From: CAYMLL01 sp964390645
Lineage (GTDB): Bacteria; Planctomycetota; UBA8108
DNA length: 40,421 bases
Assembly (NCBI GenBank): GCA_964390645.1
Contig: CAYMLL010000026.1
Coordinates: 1 to 40,421 of the forward strand
Reading direction: 5' to 3'
Shown: positions 33,534 through 40,421 of the stretch, piece after piece
How positions within the stretch are numbered: position 1 is the first letter of the stretch
Layout of the letters: each line of letters opens with the position of its first letter
The notes under the pieces: generated by a model
The model's database searches: none
The model's input: only the letters and a program-made list of their open reading frames with translations
Told to the model about the DNA's origin: nothing
Translations under genes and position numbers: made by a program

Positions 33534-34369
33534 TAATCCGGCGCGTCGAACGCCACCTCGCACTTCAGTCCCGCTGCCGTCTCACCGTCCTCGTTCGGGA
33601 TCTCGAGCCGCACCCCGAAGGTGTTGCTCGCCGCGTCGATGAGCTTGTCGATGACGGTCACGGTCGCCTCACGTGGCGCGAAGCCCGGCCCCAGGGGCGT
33701 GACCGTCGCCCTCGAGCCGACCTCGATCGAGCCGAAGCGTTCCACCGGGAGGATGACCTCCACGCGCAGCGGCGAGATCTGCGCGAGCTTGAGGATCTTG
33801 CTCTCGCTCTGACGCGTCAGCAGCTCTCCCGGCGACAGGTAGCGCTCGACGACCACGCCGTCGAAGGGACTGACGATGGAGCGGAGCGCGAGCGCCGCCT
33901 CCGCCTGCGCTTGCTCGAGTGCTGCCATCTCGAGGCTCTCGCGTGCCGCGATGAGATCGGCGTCGGCCACCTTCTTGTCGGAGCGGGACGTCGTGAGCTC
34001 GAGCTCGGAGAGCAGGCCCTTCTCGTGGAGCGCCTGGTCCTGCGCGAGCTTCGCGGTCGCGTACTCGACGCGCGCCTCGCGCGTGCGGAGCGCGCCGATG
34101 GCGGCCGCGCGCGCCTTCGCGAGATCGAGAGCCGCCTTCTGGACGCTCGACTCCAGCGTCGCGACGACGGCTCCCGCCGCGACCACGTCGCTGCGGTCGA
34201 CATCGACGCTCTGCAAGAGCCCGTCGACGGACGCCGTGACCTCGACGGTCTGTGACGGCGTGATCAGTCCGCGGATCGGCAGCTCGACGGCGGGGCTCGA
34301 GCTCGAGCCGCTGCGCGCCACGGCGAGGGACGCGGCGGCGATGGAGGCGATGATGAGGATTCTCGGCAT
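33533..34369 (-). CDS. HlyD/RND-type periplasmic adaptor (membrane fusion) protein
   Basis: 278 residues with a signal-like leader (MPRILIIASIAAASLAVA). A barrel-sandwich (lipoyl-like) half-motif spans QTVEVTASVDGLLQSVDV, an alpha-hairpin coiled coil lies at about 80-150, the second half SIVSPFDGVVVERYLSPGE follows, and a beta-barrel ends it. This is the architecture of adaptor subunits of efflux or type I secretion systems. No pump or outer-membrane channel gene is adjacent. I chose ATG 34369, preceded by AGGAG; ATG 34420 overlaps the SecA-like stop (TGATG) and is possible. It is last in the minus-strand operon that starts beyond 40421. Confidence 0.88.
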   Translation of the reverse strand: MPRILIIASIAAASLAVARSGSSSSPAVELPIRGLITPSQTVEVTASVDGLLQSVDVDRSDVVAAGAVVATLESSVQKAALDLAKARAAAIGALRTREARVEYATAKLAQDQALHEKGLLSELELTTSRSDKKVADADLIAARESLEMAALEQAQAEAALALRSIVSPFDGVVVERYLSPGELLTRQSESKILKLAQISPLRVEVILPVERFGSIEVGSRATVTPLGPGFAPREATVTVIDKLIDAASNTFGVRLEIPNEDGETAAGLKCEVAFDAPD

Positions 34370-34419
34370 GGGGGCTCCTGTTGAGCGGTTCACGATCGGT
34401 GGGGTTGCGTCCGTGGTCA

Positions 34420-36408
34420 TCAGTCGGCAGCTCCGGAGAAGGCGAGCGTCCTCTCGAGATGCTCCTCCATCCGCAGCAGGTCGTTCCGCGCGTGTCGATG
34501 CTGTCGCTCGGCGGAGCGCTGCGCGCGTCGCAGAATCCAGCGCGCCGCCCACGGCGCGAGCGGCTTTCCGCAGTCGGGCTCGCCGGCCAGCCAGCGTCGC
34601 AGCTTCGGCACCGTGTCGGTGACCAGCTCGTCCTCGAGACAGGCGATCGTCTCGCAGCTGCCGGGATCGCCCTGGCGGCCGCAGCGTCCGAAGAGCTGGC
34701 GATCGATGCGGCGCGCGTCGTGTCGCTCCGTCGCGATGACGTGGAGCCCGCCGAGCGTCTCGACGCCGCTCGTCAGGCGGATGTCGGTGCCGCGGCCCGC
34801 CATGTTGGTCGCCACGGTGATACGCCCCGGCTCCCCGGCGCGCGCGATGATCTCGGCCTCCTCCTCGTCCTGGCGGGCGTTGAGAACCTGGTGCGGCAGG
34901 CCCGCCTCCATGAGCAGGAAGCTGACGTGCTCCGACGCCTCCACGGAGCGCGTACCGACCAGCACCGGGCGTCCGGCCCGGTGGAACTCCTCGACGCGCT
35001 CGACGACCCGGGCCCAGCGCTCCGCGCCCGTGCGGACGATCCGGTCCGGCATCAGGAGTCGCTTCAGGGGGCGGTTCGTCGGCACTCGAAACACCGACAG
35101 CCCGTAGACCGTTCCCAGCTCGGCGGCGACCTCGCGCGCCGTGCCCGTCATGCCGCAGAGCCGGTGGTAGCGCCGGAAGAACCGCTGGTAGCTGATGCGG
35201 GCCACCGGGTGATTCTGGGACGTGATCGGGCAGCCTTCCTTGGCCTCGATCGCCTGGTGCAGTCCGTGCTCCCACGAGCGATCGGGCATCGCGCGGCCGG
35301 TGTACTCGTCGATGATCTGCACCTGTCCGTCGCGGACCATGTAGTGCCGGTCAGCGGCGAAGAGGTGTCTGGCGCTCAGCGCCTGGAGGATCATCTCCTC
35401 GCGGTGCTGGCGACGTGTCCAGACGCTGCCGAGCGAGCGGCCGATCTCCTCGAGCTTCCCCTTGCCGGCGCCGGTGAGCTTGACGTGACGCTCCTGACGA
35501 TCGACCTTGAAGTGGCGTCCGGCTTGCAGCTTCTCCGTCAGGGACAGCGCGGTCTCGTACGCCTCGCGCTCCTGCTCGGAGCCCTGCGGTCGCGAGATGA
35601 TCAGAGGCGTGCGCGCCTCGTCGATGAGGACGCTGTCGGCCTCGTCGACGATCGCGAACTGGAGTCCGCGCAGCAGGAGGCGCTCCTCGCGTGTCATCGC
35701 GCCGGTGAGGCTCTCGATCTGCAGGTGAAGGCGACTCGGGCTCCCTTTCAGGAGGATGCGGTCTCGCAGGTAGTCGAAGGCGATCTCCTTGTTGGTGCAG
35801 TAGACGACGTCCCGGCGGTACGCCGCCTGCTTCTCGCCGAGCTCCATGCCGTGGACGATGACGCCGACGCTGAGTCCGAGCCCCTCGTAGATCGGTCCCA
35901 TCCAGGCCGCGTCGCGGCGGGCGAGGTAGTCGTTGACGGTGACGATGTGCACCGGCAGTCCGGCGAGCGCGGCGGTCGAGGCAGCCAGGGTGGCGGTGAG
36001 CGTCTTGCCTTCGCCCGTCTCCATCTCGGCGATCATGCCGTGCAGGAGAGCCCAGCCACCGACGAGCTGAACGTCGTAGTGGCGCTGCTCGACCGTCCGC
36101 TCGGCGACGTGACGCACGAGCGCGAAGCAGCGTGCCGTCGTGTCGTCGGCGAATCCCGACTTCTTGAGCGCGACGCGCAGCTCCCGGAGCTCGAGGTCGA
36201 CGCCGCTCGGCGTCAGGCGGTCGAGCGACTCGCCGTGACGTCCGACGAGCCCGACAAAGCGCTCCAGCCGTGAGCGTCTCGTTCCGACGGCGCGCGTGGC
36301 CAGTCGCGAGACACGGCCCCACACGCGGTCGAGCCAGCGGTCTCGCGGCTCCGCTCTCTGGGGATACGCGCCGTCGGGGATGCCGGTGTTGAGGGCTGTG
36401 CTATACAT
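34420..36408 (-). CDS. SecA-like translocase ATPase, shortened at the C-terminus
   Basis: 662 residues against 800-950 for canonical SecA. The motor is intact: METGEGKTL (Walker A, about 129-137), TVNDYLARRD, VDEADSVLIDEARTPLI (Walker B, about 254-270), the preprotein-crosslinking region, YTGRAMPDRSWEHGLHQAIE, GMTGTA, and NMAGRGTDI (about 535) followed by GRCGRQGDPGS. It stops soon after the start of the helical scaffold (RNDLLRMEEHLERTL). The helical wing, the two-helix finger and the SEC-C zinc tail are missing. ATG 36408 overlaps the M50 gene stop by eight bases; an open frame to 36516 lacks SecA similarity. It is embedded in an adaptor/protease operon, so it is probably a specialised paralogue and not the housekeeping SecA. 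Confidence 0.92.
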   Translation of the reverse strand: MYSTALNTGIPDGAYPQRAEPRDRWLDRVWGRVSRLATRAVGTRRSRLERFVGLVGRHGESLDRLTPSGVDLELRELRVALKKSGFADDTTARCFALVRHVAERTVEQRHYDVQLVGGWALLHGMIAEMETGEGKTLTATLAASTAALAGLPVHIVTVNDYLARRDAAWMGPIYEGLGLSVGVIVHGMELGEKQAAYRRDVVYCTNKEIAFDYLRDRILLKGSPSRLHLQIESLTGAMTREERLLLRGLQFAIVDEADSVLIDEARTPLIISRPQGSEQEREAYETALSLTEKLQAGRHFKVDRQERHVKLTGAGKGKLEEIGRSLGSVWTRRQHREEMILQALSARHLFAADRHYMVRDGQVQIIDEYTGRAMPDRSWEHGLHQAIEAKEGCPITSQNHPVARISYQRFFRRYHRLCGMTGTAREVAAELGTVYGLSVFRVPTNRPLKRLLMPDRIVRTGAERWARVVERVEEFHRAGRPVLVGTRSVEASEHVSFLLMEAGLPHQVLNARQDEEEAEIIARAGEPGRITVATNMAGRGTDIRLTSGVETLGGLHVIATERHDARRIDRQLFGRCGRQGDPGSCETIACLEDELVTDTVPKLRRWLAGEPDCGKPLAPWAARWILRRAQRSAERQHRHARNDLLRMEEHLERTLAFSGAAD

Positions 36409-38548
36409 CGAAGCGGGACATGAACAGACGGCGCAGGCTGCGGTACCAGCGCTTCGCCAGCGGCTCCCAGCCGTGGTCGAACCGCGCGTGAACGCGACCG
36501 CCGACGTTGACGACACCGCTGGGGGCGGGGAGCTCGAGGTCGAACTGGAAGATCCGCTGGATCGTTCGCACGCCGCGCTGGTCGTAGGGGTCGGTGGCGA
36601 ACTCGCCGCCTCCGCTCGTGCCGAGGGCGGCGCTGGGAAGCTCCTCGGAGCCGCCCGGCACCTCGCGAAGGAGCAGCGCCGTCAGCGGCTCGCCGATCTC
36701 CTCGGCGAGTCGCACCTCCACGGCGCGGGTCGACTTCCTGACGAGATCGACGCTCTCCTGCGGCACGACGACCCGCGCGGTCAGCGTGTCGAGGTTGAGG
36801 ACGTACGCGAGGACCGTCCCTCGCTGGACGAACCGGTCGACCAGATCGACCGCCTGCGGGACGACGAAGATCCCCGCGGCCCTGGCGCGCAGGGTGCGCT
36901 CCTCGAGCTTCTTCTCGATCAGCGCCAGCTGCTCCTCGCGCTCGACGACCTCCTCGCGTGCGATCTGCGCGGCGGCGCGGTCGCGTGTCCACGCCTCGTC
37001 GAAGCGTGCCTTCGCCTCGTCGAGCGCGGCCCGGTGGACCTCGAGCTCGGTGTCGAGCAGATCGTCGCGGATCTCGACGAGCGGATCGCCGGGGCTGACG
37101 GCAGACCCCGGAGTCGCGAGGAGCCGGTGCGCGTATCCGTCGACGCCGGCGCGGACGATCGCTTCGTCGGGGATCCAGAGCACTCCCTCCGTCGTGCTTC
37201 GCAGGGGGGCCGGGACGACGCAGATCAGGAGCAGCGCTGCGCCGACGATGCCGGCGCTGACGCCGACGGCGCGCCGCCGTACCTTGCGCAGACGCGGACT
37301 GGTGAGGATGTACTTGACGATCTTGAACAGCGGCAGAACCACCCAGGCGATCACCGCCCAGATCGCGAGCGCGACGCCGATGAAGAACAGCTGGCTGGCG
37401 ATGAAGAGGATGATCGCGGTGAGGATGAAGATCCGGTAGACGAAGGACGCGATCGAGTAGCAGAAGAACCAGTACCTCTCACCGACCGTCGACGGCGGCG
37501 CCTCCGCGTCCTTGCGGCCGAGGATGTGCCGCTCGCAGAGGTACGCGAGGTAGCGTGTGGAGCGCGAGCGCAGGTTGGGGATCTCGATGACGTCGGACAG
37601 GATGTAGTAGCCGTCGAATCGAAGCAGTGGATTGATGTTGAAGAGGACCGTCGAGACGCCCGCGATGAACATCACGTTGAAGAGCACCGAGCGCACGAGT
37701 CCCGGCTCGACGTTGAGCCACAGGAAGAGCGCGATCGACGCGAGGAAGGTCTCGACCATCATCCCCGCGGCGCCGACGAGGATACGCTGGCGCCGGCTGC
37801 GAAATGCCGACGCCGCCGAGGCGTCGACGTAGGGAAGAGGCGTCAGGACGAGCAGCATCAGGCCCATCTCGTGCACCTCGCCGCCGTAGCGCTTGACCGC
37901 GAAGGCGTGTCCGAACTCGTGCAGCAGCTTGAAGACGGGGAAGATCAGCCAGAGCAGGAGGAGATTGTGGGCCGACAGCACACGGTCGGTGACGTCCTCC
38001 GACAGGTCGGTCCAGTGCATCACCGCGAGCGCCACGCCGGCGACGACGACGCCGAGCCAGAGGACCGCGGCGAGCGGGTGGGTCAGCGGGCGCACGAAGG
38101 GCATCCAGCGCTCCAGCAGCCGCTCGGGGTCGAAGAGCGGGAAGCGCCAGAAGAGCGGGCTCATGATCTGCTGCAGCCACTTGCTGCGTCGCTGCTTGGC
38201 GCGACGCTCGAGGACCTCGGCGGTGTCGGGGTTGATGTCGCAGAGCAGAACGTCCGCGGAGTGCAGCTGACCGAGCAGCTGGATCGTCTGGTCCTGCGTC
38301 GGCGCGTCGTCTCCGTGGCTCTCGAGCGCGTGGTTCCAGATCTCGTGGACGGTCCGGCGTCCGTCCATCAGGCTGATGACGTTGTAGGCGCCGGGAGAGA
38401 ACCGGTGGTAGCGCTCGTTGGCCTGGTCCTGCAGCACGTACCACAGCTGGCCGCGGTAGTGATGGCGGTGGAGCTCGGCGTGCGAGCGCAGTCTCGGCCG
38501 CAGGTCCTCCACCCGGTACCAGAGGTTGCTGTAGAGGCGATCGCTCAT
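36401..38548 (-). CDS. PqqD-like / M50 site-2 protease / HlyD-like membrane protein
   Basis: 715 residues. The N-terminus (about 25-105) resembles a PqqD-type winged helix: YHRFSPGAYNVISLMDGRRT then VHEIWNHAL. A multi-pass membrane region (about 155-445) has the zinc-protease motif HEFGH (210-214) and NPLLRFDGYY (306-315) with the third metal ligand, so the site-2 protease site is complete. A periplasmic HlyD-like segment (about 450-700) follows, with barrel-sandwich, coiled coil and barrel (VVNVGGRVHARFDHG). Cleavage inside the membrane plus adaptor function in one chain is inferred. ATG 38548 follows GTGGAG and lies 21 bases behind the GAF-HlyD gene; the stop overlaps the SecA-like start. 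The basic, amphipathic C-terminus (SLRRLFMSRFDV) looks cytoplasmic or membrane-bound. Confidence 0.9.
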   Translation of the reverse strand: MSDRLYSNLWYRVEDLRPRLRSHAELHRHHYRGQLWYVLQDQANERYHRFSPGAYNVISLMDGRRTVHEIWNHALESHGDDAPTQDQTIQLLGQLHSADVLLCDINPDTAEVLERRAKQRRSKWLQQIMSPLFWRFPLFDPERLLERWMPFVRPLTHPLAAVLWLGVVVAGVALAVMHWTDLSEDVTDRVLSAHNLLLLWLIFPVFKLLHEFGHAFAVKRYGGEVHEMGLMLLVLTPLPYVDASAASAFRSRRQRILVGAAGMMVETFLASIALFLWLNVEPGLVRSVLFNVMFIAGVSTVLFNINPLLRFDGYYILSDVIEIPNLRSRSTRYLAYLCERHILGRKDAEAPPSTVGERYWFFCYSIASFVYRIFILTAIILFIASQLFFIGVALAIWAVIAWVVLPLFKIVKYILTSPRLRKVRRRAVGVSAGIVGAALLLICVVPAPLRSTTEGVLWIPDEAIVRAGVDGYAHRLLATPGSAVSPGDPLVEIRDDLLDTELEVHRAALDEAKARFDEAWTRDRAAAQIAREEVVEREEQLALIEKKLEERTLRARAAGIFVVPQAVDLVDRFVQRGTVLAYVLNLDTLTARVVVPQESVDLVRKSTRAVEVRLAEEIGEPLTALLLREVPGGSEELPSAALGTSGGGEFATDPYDQRGVRTIQRIFQFDLELPAPSGVVNVGGRVHARFDHGWEPLAKRWYRSLRRLFMSRFDV

Positions 38549-38569
38549 CGGGGCGGCTCCACGGGTCGA

Positions 38570-40421
38570 TCAGGGCAGCCAGGACCAGAGTGTCAAGCGT
38601 ACCCAGTCGACGGCGCGGTGGGTCCAGATCCACACCAGCTTCCGGCGGTCGATGTCGATCTTGCTGATTCCCTCCATTCCCGGACGCAGGCGCGTGAGGT
38701 CGGACTCGCTGAGGAGCGACGACTCGACGCGGAAGTAGTTGCGTCCCTGGTCCGTCGTCGACACCGGCGTGATCTTCGTCACCTCGAACGGGATCGGCTC
38801 GTTCGGGAAGGTGGCCAGGACGATGTTGCCACTCTGGCCGACGTGGATCTCATCGATGTCGCGCTCGTCGACCTCCTGGATGACGCGGTAGTCACCCAGT
38901 GGCGCGATCTCGAAGAGAACGTCGCCGCGCTGGGCGGGAGCGCCGATCGACTGGCTCAGGTCGCCGGTGACGATGATCCCGTCGAAGGGGGCGGTGATCT
39001 TCAGGCGTCCCAGCTGCGCCTGGATCTGCTCGAGCCGCGCCCTGGCCTGCGCGATCTGCGTGCCGACGATGCGGACCTGCGCGCGGTTGCCGCCGGCGAG
39101 CGCCTGGTCGTACTGCTTGACGAGCTGCTCGTGCTGGCTGCGAACCCTGACGTGCTCGAGGTCGAGCTCCCGGTCCTCGAGGGTGCAGAGCACCGCGTCC
39201 TTCTCGACGCGGTCGCCGGCGCGCTGGTCGGCCGTCGCGATGAATCCGTTGAACGGCGCGACCGCGGCCCGCTGGATCGAGCCTTCCAGGACGGTGTCCG
39301 CGGTGACGCGGTAGTCGCCCGTGGCGAAGCAGAGGAAGAGGGCGGCGGCGAAGAGGAGGATGCCCGCCAGCTTCCAGCCGAGGTGCCCGGGTCCGAAGAG
39401 ACGCTGTCCGACCTTCCAGCCCGAGTCGGCGGTCTTGCCGAGGAGGATCCGCTCGTCGCGCCGTCGCAGCTCGAGAAGCGGGCCGACGATGGAGCCAAGC
39501 GTCTCGCAGTAGCGCAGGGTGCCCTCGTCAAAGGGCAGGTCGCCGGGTCGCTCGAGAGTGAGGACGGCGCGGATCTCGCCGTCGAAGACCAGCGGGACCG
39601 ACGCGATCGCCCCCGAGCCGTGGTCCTTCGACAGCTCCGTGTGAGCACGGGTGATGCGGAATCCGGCGCCCCGGGCGACGGAGGACTGTGGAAAGAGGAT
39701 CGACGCCTCCTGATCGAAGGCCTCGTCCATGGCCCGCTCGAGCGCGCGCGTGAGGTTGGTCTTCTTGCCGAACTGTGCGCTGTGCGAGAGGGCGCGCAGG
39801 ACGGAACGCTTGCGGATGACGACTCCGAAGGCGACACGCTCGCACTGCAGTCGCGTCGCGAGCTCCGTCACCAGGGCCGTGCCGGCGGCCTGGAACCTGT
39901 CCTCGCCGATGGTGGTCGCGACGACGTCGAGCACGGCCTTGAGCTGAAGACGCTCGGCGCTCGGTGATGTCGACGAGGGGCTCGCTCCGGGCTGGTCCCT
40001 GTTCGCCGTGGCGTCCGCGGCGGTGTTTTCGTGGCGCCCGTTGTTGCGAGCCAGCAAGCCCTCGAGCCACGCCGACCCGTTCGCGAGCTGCCCGACGATC
40101 GTCTGGATCTGCTCCTCGTCCCGGTCACCGACGTCGAGCGCGACGACGCCGTGCAGCCTGTCGGCTACCTGGAGGGGATACGCGACCTGAAAGCTCGTCG
40201 GTCGATCGTCCGGCGACTCGCGCTTGACGACGAGGCTTCTACGTTCGCTGAGGGCCTTCTCTGCGGCCTCGCCGAGCTGTCTGTCGACCGTCTTGCCGGG
40301 CGGCCAGGTGGCGATCGGCGCGAAGCGGCCCGGCTCCGCGGAGCCGAGCACGACGACACCGTCGGTGGCACCCTCGACCATGCGGCACTGTAGCGCCAGC
40401 CAGCCGTGGCAGAACTCCTCC
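38570..40421 (-). CDS. GAF-domain plus HlyD-like membrane fusion protein, 5'-truncated by the window edge
   Basis: The frame is open to the window end; residues FCHGWLALQCRM before Met(40381) continue the domain, so the start is outside. Numbering from that Met: a partial GAF-like domain (1-110), an Asn/Ala/Ser-rich linker, a complete GAF domain (about 145-310), a membrane helix (WKLAGILLFAAALFLCFATG, about 335-355), and a HlyD module with barrel-sandwich, coiled coil (about 390-460) and beta-barrel (about 475-570) carrying TAPFDGIIVTGDLSQSIG. Two cytoplasmic sensory domains are therefore coupled to a periplasmic adaptor. It is the first visible gene of the operon with PqqD-M50-HlyD, SecA-like and HlyD genes. 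The ligand of the GAF domains is unknown. Confidence 0.88.
   Translation of the reverse strand, partial: EEFCHGWLALQCRMVEGATDGVVVLGSAEPGRFAPIATWPPGKTVDRQLGEAAEKALSERRSLVVKRESPDDRPTSFQVAYPLQVADRLHGVVALDVGDRDEEQIQTIVGQLANGSAWLEGLLARNNGRHENTAADATANRDQPGASPSSTSPSAERLQLKAVLDVVATTIGEDRFQAAGTALVTELATRLQCERVAFGVVIRKRSVLRALSHSAQFGKKTNLTRALERAMDEAFDQEASILFPQSSVARGAGFRITRAHTELSKDHGSGAIASVPLVFDGEIRAVLTLERPGDLPFDEGTLRYCETLGSIVGPLLELRRRDERILLGKTADSGWKVGQRLFGPGHLGWKLAGILLFAAALFLCFATGDYRVTADTVLEGSIQRAAVAPFNGFIATADQRAGDRVEKDAVLCTLEDRELDLEHVRVRSQHEQLVKQYDQALAGGNRAQVRIVGTQIAQARARLEQIQAQLGRLKITAPFDGIIVTGDLSQSIGAPAQRGDVLFEIAPLGDYRVIQEVDERDIDEIHVGQSGNIVLATFPNEPIPFEVTKITPVSTTDQGRNYFRVESSLLSESDLTRLRPGMEGISKIDIDRRKLVWIWTHRAVDWVRLTLWSWLP

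Noticed and set aside
36296..39967. 1223-residue open frame on the plus strand
   Set aside because: Opposite the M50-HlyD and GAF-HlyD genes; composition is low-complexity (Asp/Glu/Arg/Val) and no motif is visible.
1..40421. CRISPR array, insertion sequence, prophage or integron
   Set aside because: No spaced direct repeats, transposase, integrase or phage structural gene was found in either strand.

Overview
The window is a GC-rich (well above 60 percent G+C), gene-dense stretch of about 40 kb, best explained as a contig from an uncultured member of the Planctomycetota or a close relative. I infer this from the gene content, not from a database search. The content includes a CotH-kinase surface protein with dockerin-like repeats, a secreted sulfatase, a PQQ-type beta-propeller fused to a methyltransferase-like domain, a secreted alpha/beta hydrolase and PIG-L deacetylase, a thioredoxin/PDZ protein, and several HlyD/M50 proteins. 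The sequence looks like a draft assembly. There is a run of Ns beside a 26-base poly-C tract at 7346-7408, and a second G/C low-complexity patch near 29041-29140 that breaks a reading frame. No rRNA, tRNA, CRISPR array, insertion sequence or phage gene was found.

Layout. 1-3.0 kb: the 3' part of a B12-dependent ribonucleotide reductase (nrdJ). 3.1-9.0 kb, all on the minus strand: an ECF sigma factor and its zinc-type anti-sigma factor, a PDZ protein carrying two CxxCH motifs, a D-threonine aldolase/D-serine dehydratase-like PLP enzyme, a class I methyltransferase and, upstream, a bacilliredoxin. 9.2-11.0 kb, plus strand: a secreted propeller-like protein, a small membrane protein and a SixA-like histidine phosphatase. 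11.0-12.9 kb: cytochrome c oxidase subunits IV and III on the minus strand, divergent from a seven-iron ferredoxin. 13.0-22.2 kb, minus strand: an SDR oxidoreductase, a 1442-residue CotH/lamin-tail protein, a LamG-GH2 glycosidase and an MTA phosphorylase. 22.3-23.6 kb: a thioredoxin-PDZ-CxxCH protein read through two in-frame UGA codons. 23.7-33.5 kb: a D-aminoacylase-like amidohydrolase fused to an acylphosphatase, then a plus-strand run of alpha/beta hydrolase, PIG-L deacetylase, PQQ propeller and sulfatase. 33.5-40.4 kb, minus strand: a compact operon of GAF-HlyD, PqqD-M50-HlyD, a shortened SecA and a small HlyD-type adaptor.

Two items stand out. The first is the probable selenoprotein at 22274-23599. 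Its thioredoxin-like motif is U-V-L-U-H-A-C, with both UGA codons in a continuous reading frame. A perfect 7-bp hairpin with the loop AGGUU sits 18 nt after the second UGA, which fits a bacterial SECIS element. The second is the envelope operon at 33.5-40.4 kb. It combines a site-2 protease, three HlyD-type periplasmic adaptors and a SecA-type motor that lacks the C-terminal region of SecA. No pump or outer-membrane channel lies in the window.

Many products are predicted to be exported: the CotH protein, the GH2 enzyme, the sulfatase, the PIG-L deacetylase, the esterase and the PQQ protein. This suggests a lifestyle of degrading sulfated or acylated polysaccharides, with aerobic respiration indicated by the oxidase subunits. 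Two unrelated loci each pair PDZ domains with CxxCH motifs, one of them directly behind a sigma/anti-sigma pair, which hints at envelope redox or heme-linked sensing.
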